A DNA stretch of 64,000 nucleotides, taken from assembly GCF_947241705.1 (NCBI RefSeq), contig NC_079265.1, positions 496,001 to 560,000 of the forward strand, given 5' to 3'. Under the pieces are notes generated by a model. It was not told the DNA's origin. It ran no database searches and saw nothing but the letters and a program-made list of their open reading frames with translations. Both the position numbers and the translations under genes were made by a program. Below are positions 1 to 10,984 of this stretch, piece after piece. Position 1 is the stretch's first letter, and every line of letters begins with the position of its first letter. Source of the stretch: Saccharomyces mikatae IFO 1815. Its lineage: Eukaryota; Ascomycota; Saccharomycetes; Saccharomycetales; Saccharomycetaceae.

Positions 1-2460
1 GGAAATATCACCTTGGCCTACCGTTATGATCTTGTATAATGCAGACATAGATATTCTGACTAAAGGAATAGATTTGGAGTCAAAGTTTTGTGAATAGTTT
101 TCCAAAATGTCCACAGCATATTCTATTGTCATATCTTGTGCATCTTTCTGCTTGTTATCTAGTGTTGAAAATTTTGCGATAATGAAACCGGCAATAATCA
201 GTTTGGTATCACAATTGGGCAATGACATTGCCTTTCTGATAATCTGGTAACCAGATCTCAAGAATTTTTCACTCACAGGCTCCTTTGCCTGTGACAAATG
301 GTTAGTCCAAACTTTCTCAAAAATAGATTCTTCATCTCCCATTTTCATTTCTTTATCATATGTTCTTGAAATTATACTTTCCGGAGTCACTATTGTTCTC
401 TCACACAGCTCATTGAAATTTGTCTCGATATTTGTCTTAAAAGTCGGGCTTGCCAACAAATGAAGAGCACATTTTTTAGCAGCAGTACTTAAACAAAAAG
501 ATTCACTGGTAATATTATTAATGAGAGACACTCTAATATTTTTGTTGATACATTGGATAGGAATTTGAACCAAAGCATTTAAAGCAGAAGATTGATGGTA
601 TGAACAAGAAAGTTTGTTTATCAAAGCATATGTGATATTAGCCTCTTCGAAAACGTCATCGTTACTCAATACCAAATACAAATTTTTTGAGTTTGATAAT
701 AATGAATCGAGCAAAGTAGAGATCTGTTCTCTTGTGAAGTTGTTGTTAACTAATGTTGCAAATTTGGACACAATAGAAAATGATAGGATTGATTTGTTCT
801 GGTCGTCAAGGGTTACAAAGTATTTCATAAACTTTTCTATTATGTTAGGAAGGTCAAACGAAAAATATTCTCTTAATTTGAAGCAATAAAAGAACAGCTT
901 TTCAAGTTGACCCGATGTAATATCAAAAAGGTTAGAAGATGATATGTAATTAAGTTTTTCTAGTTCTTCTGCAGGAACAATATCATCGTAAACTTCCATA
1001 ATATGGTATTTTAAATCCCATTGGAGACTGTTATTAAATGATTCCAAAGTAAATACTTGAGACAAAACAGGCTTCAACTCGGTGAGGATGGTGTGAGATG
1101 CACTTTCTGATAGTCCTTCCAAGCATATGCCTATTAGGTACAACGGAACCCTGTTGGTAGAATCAGAGTTGACTTGGTCAAGTAAAGTTTGCAATAAACT
1201 TTTCCATTGCAAAGAAGATAACGTGAACATCTGTTTCGTTATTGACTTAACATATGCAGGACAACTAATTAGAAAATAGGAATCTGAGCCTTTTTCGGAA
1301 CAGTACTTGTTTATTTTGGCGAAAAAGTCCGATAGTTCTCTTGCATTAGCGTGGGATTGAATTATCAAATCCCAAATATGAGAAGAGAAGTGAGGATCAG
1401 TAATATGTTCCGATTGGATCAAAATAAGTAAACGGAGAATATGTTTAATAGCAACCTCGATATCTAACTTCAAGATGGTTGGTATTAGTGATAGTGCTCC
1501 AGATTTATCGTTTGACGTTAAAGTTTCGAGTAATAATGTTTCTAGGAACTCTTGAGATACAGTCTTCTTCGACTCTGCTAAAAGAGTCAGAAATTTGAAT
1601 TTTAAACTTGGTTTTTGGGCAGCCAGAATTGTGAAGATAGTTTCTAGCTGAACAAAATTGTCTTTAGATAAGAAATCGACGAAAGTAGCAAAATAGTAGT
1701 AAGCCATATCATCGGTAATTTTTGATGCATTTTCTTGAACAAACTTTTCATTCAATTTCATGTAATCAACACGTGGTTGTAAAAGAAATTTGCCCATGAG
1801 ATTAGATAAACGAATAAAAGATTTGTTTGAAGATACCGGGTGTTCAATCTTCACGAAATATATCAAACTTGGTAATAGCATATGCTTGCAGTAACAAGTG
1901 GCAATTTTGTTGTCTGTTGTGGTGATATTGTCAATGCGAGTTAGATTGCAGGCATCTTGTAAATATGAATACGCAAAATTAGCAGATGAGCATAGACTTA
2001 AGCCATTTATCACTTCTTCCAAGAGTTGGAAAGATTCCTCAACAGAAAAATTGACCATTAAGTAGTCATGAATGGCAAAAAAAGTTTTCATAAAAGGAAT
2101 ACTGCCGGCAATCAATTGGTTTCTAGGCCACACGTAGATCGTTCTTGTCATTACAGGAACAACTTTCAACTTTTTGAGTAGTTTCTTTATCGATACTGTA
2201 TCGTTGATTTCGTCCAATAATTTGCTGAAAATGATCCAAGTATGTTCACTGGTCTTGAAATCATCTAAATTTCCATTATTGAGCCTATCGATGAGTAAAT
2301 CTAAAACAAAAATCTCCTTGTTGGGGAAATAAATTTCTAATTCATCAAGTTGTGAGACTATCTGAGCAATTTGATGAGGTTTCGTGCTCGTCGAACGTAA
2401 TATTTTCGACAAATCTTGGGCATTGTCTGGGATGGATAGTTCTTTCGCGAGATTGCCCAT
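1..2460 (-). CDS. URB2: URB2, nucleolar ribosome biogenesis protein (3' end outside window)
   Basis: Partial gene: about 820 N-terminal codons of a protein that is about 1,170 residues long in S. cerevisiae. The frame reads without a stop from the ATG at 2460 down to base 1, starting [17 protein letters not shown]. In the family, Urb2 is a nucleolar helical-repeat protein needed for early 60S pre-ribosome assembly with Urb1 and Dbp6 partners. The visible part is leucine-rich, helical and without catalytic motifs, as expected. It is divergent with NUP85, whose ATG lies 292 bp away. The gene was identified by synteny (the neighbour is NUP85) and by the remembered sequence. Its promoter carries ribosome-biogenesis motifs, listed separately. 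Confidence 0.9.
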   Translation of the reverse strand, partial: MGNLAKELSIPDNAQDLSKILRSTSTKPHQIAQIVSQLDELEIYFPNKEIFVLDLLIDRLNNGNLDDFKTSEHTWIIFSKLLDEINDTVSIKKLLKKLKVVPVMTRTIYVWPRNQLIAGSIPFMKTFFAIHDYLMVNFSVEESFQLLEEVINGLSLCSSANFAYSYLQDACNLTRIDNITTTDNKIATCYCKHMLLPSLIYFVKIEHPVSSNKSFIRLSNLMGKFLLQPRVDYMKLNEKFVQENASKITDDMAYYYFATFVDFLSKDNFVQLETIFTILAAQKPSLKFKFLTLLAESKKTVSQEFLETLLLETLTSNDKSGALSLIPTILKLDIEVAIKHILRLLILIQSEHITDPHFSSHIWDLIIQSHANARELSDFFAKINKYCSEKGSDSYFLISCPAYVKSITKQMFTLSSLQWKSLLQTLLDQVNSDSTNRVPLYLIGICLEGLSESASHTILTELKPVLSQVFTLESFNNSLQWDLKYHIMEVYDDIVPAEELEKLNYISSSNLFDITSGQLEKLFFYCFKLREYFSFDLPNIIEKFMKYFVTLDDQNKSILSFSIVSKFATLVNNNFTREQISTLLDSLLSNSKNLYLVLSNDDVFEEANITYALINKLSCSYHQSSALNALVQIPIQCINKNIRVSLINNITSESFCLSTAAKKCALHLLASPTFKTNIETNFNELCERTIVTPESIISRTYDKEMKMGDEESIFEKVWTNHLSQAKEPVSEKFLRSGYQIIRKAMSLPNCDTKLIIAGFIIAKFSTLDNKQKDAQDMTIEYAVDILENYSQNFDSKSIPLVRISMSALYKIITVGQGDIS

Positions 2461-2598
2461 AATATTAAAAGTGCAGTGCAACCTATCTATTTTCCAGATA
2501 ATAGCTAATGGGGAAATGATGTTATGATCAACTATCTTCTTATAGCAGCAATCAATGCTGTAGACAGCGACTATATGCCCACTTATAGGATTCCTTGA

Positions 2599-2621
2599 GA
2601 TGAGCTAAACAAAATTTTTCA
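2599..2621 (-). promoter_or_regulatory. PAC-like plus RRPE motifs in URB2 promoter
   Basis: GATGAG (2599-2604, PAC core) and AAAATTTTTCA (2611-2621, the reverse of the RRPE TGAAAAATTTT) lie 139-161 bp upstream of the URB2 ATG. This pair and distance are typical of yeast ribosome-biogenesis genes bound by Dot6/Tod6 and Stb3, and they fit the role of Urb2. The functional claim is inference. Confidence 0.6.
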
Positions 2622-2751
2622 GATCGCGTACGACGAGCATAATTTTATTTGCATTCAAACAAAGCTTTATACAAGCGAGAATGATGTGGAGGTATTGAAT
2701 ATATAATCGTATATTGAGCCAACAAGGGAAATCATAGAGTAATTAAAGAAA

Positions 2752-4989
2752 ATGACAGTCGATAATTCAGACCATCTACTTATGGATGTCGATCAATTGG
2801 ACTTTTTAGATGACAGAACGGCACAAACTAGTGATTATAAAACTGATGACGATGAAGAGCAATTATATGAAAGGGATCCAGTCAGCGGGGCTATCCTGGT
2901 TCCTATGACTAAGAATAATCAACCCATTGAGAGAAATGGAGAGAGGCTGCCTTTAAAATTCAGGCTGGGACCAATTTCCTATCAAAATATGGGATTCATA
3001 ACTGCCAAAGACAAATATAAGCTTTATCCTGTCAAAATTCCTAGAGTGGACACCAGTAGAGAGTTTTCTGCATACGTCACAGGTTTGTTTGAAATCTATC
3101 GTGATTTGGGTGATGATAGGGTATTTAATGTGCCAACAATAGGGGTTGTTAATTCTAATTTCGCAAAGGAGCATAATGCAACCGTAAACCTTGCCATGGA
3201 GGCTATTTTAAATGAACTAGAAATATTTATCAATAGTATTAAGGATCAGAATGGAAAACTGAACAGATTTTATGAGTTAGAAGAGTCTTTAACCATTTTG
3301 AATTGTTTAAGAACAATGTACTTCACACTAGATGGTCGGGATGTGGAAGAGAACAGACCGAAATTTATTGAGTCATTGTTAAATTGGATTAATAGATCAG
3401 ATGGTGAACCAGATGAAGAATCTATTGAACAAGTATTTTCAGTGAAAAATTCAGCATCTGGTAGAAAAGTATTCGAAACACAATATTTTTGGAAGCTTTT
3501 GAATCAGCTAGTATTAAGGGGTTTGCTCCCTCAAGCTATAGGTTGCATTGAAAGGTCAGATCTTTTACCATATTTGAATGAAACATGTGCTGTTTCATTC
3601 GATGCAATAGGTGATTCTATTGAACTCCTGAAACAGTATCCAAGAGATTCTTCCAGTACATTTAGAGAATGGAAAAACTTGGTACTGAAATTGGTCCAAG
3701 CCTTTGGTAGTTCTGCCACTGATATATCTGGTGAATTGCGTGATTATATTGAAGATTTCTTGTTGTTAATTGGGGGAAATCAGCGAAAAATTCTACAATA
3801 TTCAAGGACATGGTATGAATCCTTTTGTGGGTTTTTATTATATTATATCCCCTCCTTAGAATTGTCTGCCGAGTATTTACAAATATCGTTAGAGGCCAAC
3901 GCTGTTGATGTAACAAATGATTGGGAACAATCATGTGTCGACATTATTAGTGGTAAAATCCATTCTATACTACCGGTAATGGAATCCTTAGACAGTTGCA
4001 CAGCCGCTTTCACCGCTATGATTTGTGAAGCCAAAGGTTTAATAGAGAACATGTTCGAAGGTGATAAAAGTATTGGTGAATATGATATTGAAGATAACGA
4101 AGTTCTTGAGGACCTTTTCTCTTATAGAAATGGCATGGCATCTTATATGTTAAACAGTTTTGCTTTTGAGTTGTGTTCACTCGATAATAAGGAACTATGG
4201 CCTGTCGCCATCGGATTGATAGCATTATCTGTTACGGGGACGAGGAGTGCAAAGAAAATGGTGATTGCAGAACTACTCCCACATTACCCATTTGTTACGA
4301 ATGACGACATTGAATGGATGCTAAGCATATGTGTGGAATGGAGATTACCAGAAATAGCGAAGGAAATATATACCACATTGGGTAATCAAATGCTATCCGC
4401 ACACAATATAATTGAAAGTATCGCAAATTTCAGTAAAGCTGGCAGATTTGAATTGGTAAAGTCATATTCATGGTTATTATTTGAAGCGTCGTGCATGGAG
4501 GGCAAGAAACTGGACGATCCTGTGTTAAATGCTATTGTGAAAGGGAATACTACAACAGATGACGATGTTGTAATACCAGAAGACATTTTGAACTGTGTAG
4601 TAACGAATGCCATGCGTCAAACTTTAGCGCCATATGCCGTTCTATCACAATTTTACGAATTGAGAGACAGTGAAGACTGGGTCCAAGCATTGCATTTATT
4701 AATTTTGCTAATTGAATTCCCTCATTTACCAAAGCATTACATGGTTTTACTCTTGGCGAAATTTCTGTATCCAATTTTCCTTTTAGATGATAAAAAGCAA
4801 ATGGATGAAAATTCAGTAACGACAATCATTGAAGTTATAGAAACTAAATGGGATGAAACTGATGAAAAAAGTGCAAATTTATATGAGGCTATCATCGAAA
4901 CAGAGAATAACTTACCTGATAGCACAACAGAGCTTTTAAAGAATTTAAGGAAGAAGTTAAACTTCAAGTTATGTCAAGCGTTTATGTAG
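2752..4989 (+). CDS. NUP85: NUP85, Nup84 (Y) complex nucleoporin
   Basis: 745 residues, one more than the S. cerevisiae protein as I recall it. Nup85 is a structural scaffold of the nuclear pore. It pairs with Seh1 through an N-terminal beta-blade and has an all-helical ACE1 (coatomer-like) body that joins the Nup84 subcomplex. The N-terminus is acidic (a DDDEEQ run near residue 34), followed by the beta-rich LVPMTKN region, then a long helical stretch rich in Leu, Trp and Glu to the C-terminus. There are no membrane segments or catalytic motifs. The ATG is the first in the frame and no stop interrupts it. The gene is divergent from URB2, and its 3' end faces the POL32 3' end 158 bp away. The identity is secure from sequence and gene order. 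Confidence 0.95.
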   Translation: MTVDNSDHLLMDVDQLDFLDDRTAQTSDYKTDDDEEQLYERDPVSGAILVPMTKNNQPIERNGERLPLKFRLGPISYQNMGFITAKDKYKLYPVKIPRVDTSREFSAYVTGLFEIYRDLGDDRVFNVPTIGVVNSNFAKEHNATVNLAMEAILNELEIFINSIKDQNGKLNRFYELEESLTILNCLRTMYFTLDGRDVEENRPKFIESLLNWINRSDGEPDEESIEQVFSVKNSASGRKVFETQYFWKLLNQLVLRGLLPQAIGCIERSDLLPYLNETCAVSFDAIGDSIELLKQYPRDSSSTFREWKNLVLKLVQAFGSSATDISGELRDYIEDFLLLIGGNQRKILQYSRTWYESFCGFLLYYIPSLELSAEYLQISLEANAVDVTNDWEQSCVDIISGKIHSILPVMESLDSCTAAFTAMICEAKGLIENMFEGDKSIGEYDIEDNEVLEDLFSYRNGMASYMLNSFAFELCSLDNKELWPVAIGLIALSVTGTRSAKKMVIAELLPHYPFVTNDDIEWMLSICVEWRLPEIAKEIYTTLGNQMLSAHNIIESIANFSKAGRFELVKSYSWLLFEASCMEGKKLDDPVLNAIVKGNTTTDDDVVIPEDILNCVVTNAMRQTLAPYAVLSQFYELRDSEDWVQALHLLILLIEFPHLPKHYMVLLLAKFLYPIFLLDDKKQMDENSVTTIIEVIETKWDETDEKSANLYEAIIETENNLPDSTTELLKNLRKKLNFKLCQAFM

Positions 4990-5147
4990 ATCAGTATAGT
5001 AGTGTTCCTCAAATGTTATAAAAAAATATAATAATAATAATTTTCGAAATAACGGTATATATTAATCCTACTTTTCTATTTTGAGAATTGATCTTTTGGA
5101 TTATATATTACATCAAATTTGTGACGAAAACCATCTGAAAGAAATTA

Positions 5148-6200
5148 TTATTTAGTTTTTCTTTTGAAAAAGCTTTCTAAAGTCCCTTGTTTTTTTAGTC
5201 TTTTGTTTGATGATGGCGTTTCTTGTTCTTTCGAAGAAGATAGTGCTCTTCTAGTCGCCGGAGATGGTTTGGGGGGAGGCGTGGAAGTTGCGGGCCTCTT
5301 GGTAACAATGTATCCATCCTCATCGACAAAGGAGGACCTTTCTTCTTCAAACTTAGGTTCTTTTAAATCTTCGGCTTCCGGTATCTTCGTTTGATGTATT
5401 TTTGGTACTTCCATAAGTGAATCTTCTGCTGTTGTTTCCAGCAAGTCTTCCAAGTCATTATTGCTTTTTTTCCTGTCATCGGTGAGAGTCTGTTCAGGTA
5501 GATTAGAATGAGACCCTTCATTAGGTTCTTCATCATCTAGATCATCTTCGACAAACAGGTTATTTAATTCCTTCATTTGAGCTTCTCTTTCGGGGTTTCC
5601 TTTATTTATCTTCTCTATGTTTTCCTCTCTCCTTTTGCGTAGTTCGTTCTGCCTAGACATTTCTTTGTCATTTCTATCCTTTCTCATCTTGGCCAGTAGT
5701 GCTGTTGATCTGAGACCCATGTCTTTAGATTTGGATTTCTTACCAGTTGTTTCTTCTGGCGTGGTTTTTGATCTTGCTGTAGGCCTTACCAAGGGTTTGG
5801 ATTTCTCTTCTAAGGTCTTAGTTCGTTCTATGATTTTCAATGATTCTCGTACTTTGAGTTCATATGGATTTTCTATGGTTAAGCAATCCTTTTGATTGAT
5901 GATACTGTAATGTGGTAAAAAAGCATCCATTGGATTGAAAGCAAAAATAAAGCAATCGATTATTGAATCTTCCTCTGGAATATTTCCAACATCATGTATA
6001 ATTTTGATTGTTTGGTTTTTATAGCAGCAAATTACTACACAGTTATATTTAGCATTAGTGGTCTGCTTGTAATAGTCAAACATCAATTTCTTGGCCATGG
6101 ATGGGCCCACCTTCAATTGATAAATTAAGTCGGTGAAAAGTACTGGTTTTACCTCAGTGAACAGTTTCTCATTGATGAAAGATGACACTTTTTGATCCAT
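5148..6200 (-). CDS. POL32: POL32, third subunit of DNA polymerase delta
   Basis: 350 codons from the ATG at 6200 (MDQKVSSFINEKLF), the same length as S. cerevisiae Pol32. The frame extends one codon further to a GTG, which is not a likely start. Pol32 links Pol delta (and Pol zeta) to PCNA and supports processivity, break-induced replication and translesion synthesis. The N-terminal third is a compact domain that binds Pol31. The middle is charged and low-complexity (KSKSKDMG, RKRREEN), and the last residues hold a canonical PIP box, QGTLESFF, at 338-345. The protein is clearly diverged from S. cerevisiae in the linker, which argues for a sister species. The gene is convergent with NUP85 and has two MluI boxes upstream. 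Confidence 0.95.
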   Translation of the reverse strand: MDQKVSSFINEKLFTEVKPVLFTDLIYQLKVGPSMAKKLMFDYYKQTTNAKYNCVVICCYKNQTIKIIHDVGNIPEEDSIIDCFIFAFNPMDAFLPHYSIINQKDCLTIENPYELKVRESLKIIERTKTLEEKSKPLVRPTARSKTTPEETTGKKSKSKDMGLRSTALLAKMRKDRNDKEMSRQNELRKRREENIEKINKGNPEREAQMKELNNLFVEDDLDDEEPNEGSHSNLPEQTLTDDRKKSNNDLEDLLETTAEDSLMEVPKIHQTKIPEAEDLKEPKFEEERSSFVDEDGYIVTKRPATSTPPPKPSPATRRALSSSKEQETPSSNKRLKKQGTLESFFKRKTK

Positions 6201-6318
6201 CACTTACTGGTTGGTTAAAACAGTGTGTAACCTCTGATCTCTGGGCTTTTGCAAATTAGTTCTTTGAGCTGATATAGTTCTGATGTGATAAATTACTGAA
6301 CAATTTTCGAACTGAGTT

Positions 6319-6342
6319 ACGCGTGTTCTGCACCATACGCGT
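6319..6342 (-). promoter_or_regulatory. Two MluI cell-cycle boxes upstream of POL32
   Basis: ACGCGT occurs at 6319-6324 and 6337-6342, 119-142 bp upstream of the POL32 ATG and 18 bp apart. Paired MCBs are bound by MBF (Mbp1-Swi6) and give G1/S expression of replication genes. The sites are seen directly; the regulation is inferred from family knowledge. Confidence 0.75.
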
Positions 6343-6511
6343 TTATTACTATTCTCAATAAGATACACTAAACTATAATGTAAAGAAACACTGTTGGGAG
6401 GATCTTTTTGAAAAACTCGATCAATGGTGTGTGGTATTTGCATCATGCTAACTGATATTTTAAAAGAAGATGTTTCATAAAAACATCTGAAACAGAAAAA
6501 AAATTAAGCAT

Positions 6512-6583
6512 TAGCGCCGCTCGGTTTCGATCCGAGGACATCAGGGTTATGAGCCCTGCGCGCTTCCACTGCGCCACGGCGCT
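6512..6583 (-). tRNA. Initiator tRNA-Met (CAT)
   Basis: A 72-nt gene on the minus strand beginning AGCGCCGTGGCGCAGTGG and ending CGGCGCTA. It has the A1-T72 first pair and the GGGCTCATAACCC anticodon stem-loop that distinguish yeast initiator from elongator tRNA-Met. There is no intron. Its 3' end with CCA added (GGCGCTACCA) is complementary to the primer-binding site of the Ty1-family element at 14150, so this window holds both the element and a gene for its reverse-transcription primer. Confidence 0.95.
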
Positions 6584-6680
6584 TAATATTTCTTGGTTAA
6601 ATTTAATCATGAATAAAATACATGTACTAAAAAATTGTAACCTTTCAATATAACACGTACTATTGCAACAAGGCTCAAAT

Positions 6681-6990
6681 TGATGAATAAAAATCAACTA
6701 TCGTCCATCAACTTGTAGTCATACTACTAGTACATTATCATATACGGTGTTAGAAGATTACATAAGTTATGAGAAGCTGAAATGCAATGATTCATAATGT
6801 AATAGGGCAATAAATGACAACATATAAAATGACAATAAAAGCATATAAAGAATTATGTAGAATTACGAGTTCCATTTATTAAATTCCTATATCCTCGAGG
6901 AGAACTTCTAGTATATTCTATATGCCAAATAATATTGCCTTTATCAACAATGGAATCCCAACAATTATCTCAAAATTCACCCATCTCTCA
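6681..6990 (+). repeat. Solo delta LTR (Ty1 type), 5' end eroded
   Basis: About 310 bp closely matching the LTRs of the Ty1 element at 13819 and 19401. It contains the tatacggtgttagaag block and the cctcgaggagaacttctag block and ends ATCTCTCA. The first bases (TGTTGG) are degenerate and no target-site duplication is visible, so this is an older solo LTR. It sits about 100 bp upstream of the initiator tRNA gene, the usual Ty1 target zone. Confidence 0.9.
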
Positions 6991-8165
6991 GACTAAACAT
7001 CATATTATATGTTTCCTGGATTTCACAAAATACGATTATGAGAGTTTACATATATTTATAATATGACTAAATATATACTCGAACTGTCACCTAATCTAAT
7101 AGAAGCCGAACTATAGGACTTTATAACATAAAAACTTGCTGTATACATCAATAGCAGAATCTATAATAAGCAAGTGACATGAGCATTATTTGTAGGTATC
7201 CTTGTATTATGATAATAGTAGTAGGGGTGTAGTATTAGTTAAGAATAAAGGCGATCTTTTATGCTATATAAAAGAGATGTAAAATGCACGCCGCACGATC
7301 ACATTAAGCATGACCAATATAAGAATATTTCGATAGTGCACTACAGGTTTGATGAAACAAATCATTCTTTATACTGAAGCGCCTCTAACGTATATCATCT
7401 GATTATTCTTGCAATCACCTTATTCACCAGTATAAAGAATATTCAGCAACTATTCCAACATTGTATGAATTTACCCATGTGCGCTCTATTACAAAGTTAT
7501 ACTTAAAGAGTATGTTGTATGCCTTGTCAAAGCTGTACTTCGAAAAGAAACTCACTTTGGACAAGTACATATACATGTACAATCGTTATGATCATTTCAA
7601 ACCATTTTAAACCTCTGTAACTTCTTCTTGTTTGTATTGTACCTCTATTCGTATAATTATCAGTAATGGCAGCTTGGATTAAGATTAGTGGAAACGCCAA
7701 AGATTTACGACGTTTAACCGATACGGTGTAAAAGCCACCTTGAATTGTTCTAAACAAAATGAAGGCAAAAGAGCTACGGCCTACTAGTGATAAAGACCTT
7801 GGTATTGCAACGTGAATTACTGTTAGGACCGAATTATTGTAACACCTGAAAATCCTATGAACATTACTTAGCACCTTCATTGATAGATTGTTCCAGGTAA
7901 AAATAGTTAAGTGTGTGTCAGTAAATAGACACAAACTACCCAGCATGTTTGTTCGAAATACTTTAAAAGATGAAAAGGAGGATATAGAGTAATTTATGTA
8001 ACCTACTTTATATAAGTAGTTCTAGAAAGAAGAAGAAATCGACCTTGGATTTTCCACTTTTGTAGAATATAATACTTTATAAATATATGTGTATATATCC
8101 ATGTAAGGTCACAAAGAAGCTTCGTATTGATGTGGTCTGCTGAAGTACTGTGAGAGCATTATACG
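6991..8165. other. Gene-poor interval between delta LTR and VPS55
   Basis: No recognisable gene. The stretch from roughly 7085 to 7460 ends in TATTCCAACA and has a TATA-like ctatataaaag at about 7265, so it could be a degraded LTR of a non-delta family. No target-site duplication or clear left end is visible. A 139-codon open frame on the minus strand (7527-7946) resembles nothing I know and has no coding-like composition. The 3' flank of VPS55 lies at the right end. Confidence 0.4.
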
Positions 8166-8594
8166 TTAACCAAAAAGAGAATCGTCTTCATTAAAGTCCT
8201 TTTTGAAAAACCATTTGAAAATAACAATACTAGAATATATGATAAGACCACCGGTCATGCACATAATGCAACTCAGGTGACCGATCAATTGGCAATGGTA
8301 GAAAACAATTGGCAATGCCACGCCACTTGTCACCAGCATTCCTGTTAGGAAATGGGCCAGGTCTTGGCCAGTGTTTGATGAATCAGACATGAAGTCTGAT
8401 GTGTGGTATTTATTTCCTGCATTGAAAATTGTATTTGGTATTGGGGCTAGTAAAAAGATCAAGATATCGAATAGTGGGTAGTAGTTATGGAATAATGCGC
8501 AACTTAGTATAACTAAAAGAAAACCTAGTGCCAGGAACCCTGACAAAGATATAATCTTTGTCAATGGCGATACTTTAAATTCCATCATGGCCAT
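8166..8594 (-). CDS. VPS55: VPS55, late endosome-to-vacuole trafficking membrane protein
   Basis: 142 codons from the first in-frame ATG at 8594 (MAMMEFKVSPLTK). The S. cerevisiae protein is 140 residues and begins at the MMEFKV methionine, here at 8588, so two start sites are possible and the two-residue extension has little consequence. Vps55 forms a complex with Vps68 on endosomes and belongs to the Vps55/OB-RGRP (LEPROT) family. Four hydrophobic segments are visible: about residues 13-33, 40-58, 83-103 and 110-131. The conserved loop motif NTIFNAGNKYHTSDFM lies between segments 2 and 3. The C-terminus is charged (KKDFNEDDSLFG). The gene is transcribed in the same direction as SSC1, 419 bp downstream of it. 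Confidence 0.95.
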   Translation of the reverse strand: MAMMEFKVSPLTKIISLSGFLALGFLLVILSCALFHNYYPLFDILIFLLAPIPNTIFNAGNKYHTSDFMSDSSNTGQDLAHFLTGMLVTSGVALPIVFYHCQLIGHLSCIMCMTGGLIIYSSIVIFKWFFKKDFNEDDSLFG

Positions 8595-9013
8595 ATTGAA
8601 TAGTATATCTTAAAATTCTATGCTTTTTTTCTGTAAATGTGCCCAGTATTGTATGTACACGATAGATTCCCCTTTTCTAGCTTCTTCCTTACTCTTATTT
8701 TTTTCTCGGTTTTTCGAAAAGGTGGAGTGAAAGGCACCAAGAGAAAGGCATAACATAAACCCATTGAATTTATGATTGAATTCAAGTATAGAACAGGATC
8801 AACTAATTACAAGAGATACATAGTTTTCGCGCATGATACGAGAAAACAGTACTTATATAAATGATATATGTTTGTGCTGTGCGTATATATATGTATATAA
8901 ATGTTCTTAACAAATTAAGGAACAAAAATACTAGTTAGTTATTATTATGTTTTTGTTGTTTCATTTCTTCTGGCCGAAATTATAGTAGGAACTTATTAAC
9001 ATGAGTTTGTTTT
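8595..9013. other. SSC1 3' flank and VPS55 promoter
   Basis: 419 bp with no gene. It is AT-rich, with a gtatatatatgtatataaatg tract near 8882-8902 that probably belongs to SSC1 3'-end processing, and VPS55 promoter sequence to the left. Nothing else is recognised. Confidence 0.6.
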
Positions 9014-10984
9014 TTACTGCTTAGTTTCACCATCAGCATTGTTGCTGTTACCGTTGTTGTTGTTGTTGTTGTTGTTGGAGTCGTTCTTGTACATTTGTTC
9101 GAACAATTTCATCGAGGAGGTTTGTAGTTCTTCGGTCTTGGTCTTTAATTCTTCAGCGTTAACTTCTTCACCACCTTGTACTCTGGCAACCAATTCTTTC
9201 AATGAGGTGATTTGATCCTTAACCTTTTGGGCTTCAGCCTTGTCAACCTTACCTTCGAATTCCTTCAAGGAGTTTTCAGTGTCATTGGCTAATTGATCAG
9301 CCTTGTTTGCAGTTTCAATGGCTTGTTTTCTAGCCTCATCTTGAGATTTGAATTTTTCAGCATCGTTAACCATTTGTTCGATTTCGTTTTCGGATAGACC
9401 AGAAGAGCCGGCAACAGTGATGGAAGAATCCTTGTTTGTAGCCTTGTCTCTGGCAGAAACATTGATAATACCATCGGCATCGATGTCGAAAGTGACTTCA
9501 ATTTGTGGCACACCCTTTGGAGCAGGTGGAATACCTGCCAAAGTAAAGTTGCCAATTAATTTGTTGTCTCTGACCAATTCTCTTTCACCTTGGAAAACTC
9601 TGATTTCAACAGAGGTTTGGCCCGCAGCAGCGGTGGAGAAGATTTGAGACTTCTTTGTTGGAATGGTAGTGTTCCTTGGAATCAATCTGGTGAAAACGCC
9701 ACCCAAAGTTTCAATACCTAGAGACAATGGGGTAACATCCAATAGTAGGACGTCGGTAACCTCACCGGACAAGACAGCACCTTGAACGGCAGCACCAATG
9801 GCAACAGCCTCATCTGGATTGACAGCCTTGGATGGGTCCTTACCGAACAAAGATTTGACGGTTTCGACAACCTTAGGCATTCTGGACATACCACCAACCA
9901 AGAGAACTTCAGAGATGTCGGAAGTGGATAAACCGGCATCTTTCAAGGCCTTCTTGACTGGATCGACAGTTCTCTTGACCAATGGTGCAGTCAAAGTCTC
10001 AAATTGAGCTCTGGAGAATTTCATGTTGATGTGCTTTGGACCGGAGGCATCAGCAGTGATAAATGGTAGATTTATTTCGGTGGATACAGTGGAGGACAAC
10101 TCAATCTTGGCCTTTTCAGCAGCTTCCCTGATTCTTTGAATTGCCATACGGTCATTTTCCAAATCGATACCAGTTTCAGTCTTGAAACGGGAGACGATTT
10201 CTCTCAGCAAATAGATGTCGAAATCTTCACCACCTAAATGAGTGTCACCGTTGGTGGACTTGACTTCGAAGACACCGTTGTCAATATCTAAGATGGAGAT
10301 ATCGAAAGTACCACCACCCAAATCGAAGACGGCAACAACCTTGGAGTCGGATTTTTCCAAACCGTAAGCCAAGGCAGCGGCAGTTGGTTCATTGACGACA
10401 CGTAAAACGTTCAAACCAACAATTTGACCTGCGTCCTTGGTGGCTTGTCTCTGAGAGTCGTTGAAGTAAGCTGGAACAGTAACAACAGCGTTCTTAACTG
10501 GTTTACCCAAGTAGGCCTCAGCTGTTTCCTTCATCTTGTTCAAGACGAACCCACCAATCTGGGCTGGAGAATAAGTTTGACCTCTAGCTTCCACCCAAGC
10601 ATCCCCATTGGAGTGCTTGACAATCTTGTATGGAACTTGCTTAATGTCTCTTTGCACCTCAGCGTCTTCAAAACGACGACCGATTAAACGCTTGGTAGCA
10701 AACAAGGTATTCTCCGGGTTCACAACAGCTTGACGCTTGGCTGGGATACCAACCAAACGCTCTCCCTCTTTGGTGAAGGCCACCACAGAAGGAGTGGTTC
10801 TAGAACCTTCGGCGTTTTCAATAATTTTTGGAACTTTACCTTCCATAAGAGCCACCGCAGAATTCGTGGTACCTAAATCGATACCGATGACAGAACCTTG
10901 CACCTTGGTGGATTGCAAACGTGTTGCAATACGGAAAGAGCTGGCAAAGCCAGACTTGTTTAGTATGTTTTTAGCAGCAAGCAT
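9014..10984 (-). CDS. SSC1: SSC1, mitochondrial Hsp70 (matrix import motor)
   Basis: 656 residues (about 654 in S. cerevisiae). The N-terminal 23-28 residues form a basic, Ser/Ala-rich mitochondrial presequence. The Hsp70 ATPase domain follows, with [10 protein letters not shown] at 33-42, the phosphate-2 motif DLGGGTFD and the [12 protein letters not shown] signature. Then come the linker [13 protein letters not shown], the substrate-binding domain and a lidded C-terminus. Ssc1 is the ATP-driven motor of the TIM23 presequence translocase and the main matrix folding chaperone. The extreme C-terminus carries an Asn tract encoded by a (GTT)n run near 9056-9077, which differs slightly in length from S. 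cerevisiae and explains the size difference. Codon use is strongly biased, as expected for an abundant protein. The gene is divergent from TAH11. Confidence 0.98.
   Translation of the reverse strand: MLAAKNILNKSGFASSFRIATRLQSTKVQGSVIGIDLGTTNSAVALMEGKVPKIIENAEGSRTTPSVVAFTKEGERLVGIPAKRQAVVNPENTLFATKRLIGRRFEDAEVQRDIKQVPYKIVKHSNGDAWVEARGQTYSPAQIGGFVLNKMKETAEAYLGKPVKNAVVTVPAYFNDSQRQATKDAGQIVGLNVLRVVNEPTAAALAYGLEKSDSKVVAVFDLGGGTFDISILDIDNGVFEVKSTNGDTHLGGEDFDIYLLREIVSRFKTETGIDLENDRMAIQRIREAAEKAKIELSSTVSTEINLPFITADASGPKHINMKFSRAQFETLTAPLVKRTVDPVKKALKDAGLSTSDISEVLLVGGMSRMPKVVETVKSLFGKDPSKAVNPDEAVAIGAAVQGAVLSGEVTDVLLLDVTPLSLGIETLGGVFTRLIPRNTTIPTKKSQIFSTAAAGQTSVEIRVFQGERELVRDNKLIGNFTLAGIPPAPKGVPQIEVTFDIDADGIINVSARDKATNKDSSITVAGSSGLSENEIEQMVNDAEKFKSQDEARKQAIETANKADQLANDTENSLKEFEGKVDKAEAQKVKDQITSLKELVARVQGGEEVNAEELKTKTEELQTSSMKLFEQMYKNDSNNNNNNNNGNSNNADGETKQ

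Noticed and set aside
7527-7946. 139-codon open frame on the minus strand between the delta LTR and VPS55
   Set aside because: No family resemblance, irregular composition, no known gene at this place in related yeasts, and the length is reachable by chance in AT-rich DNA.
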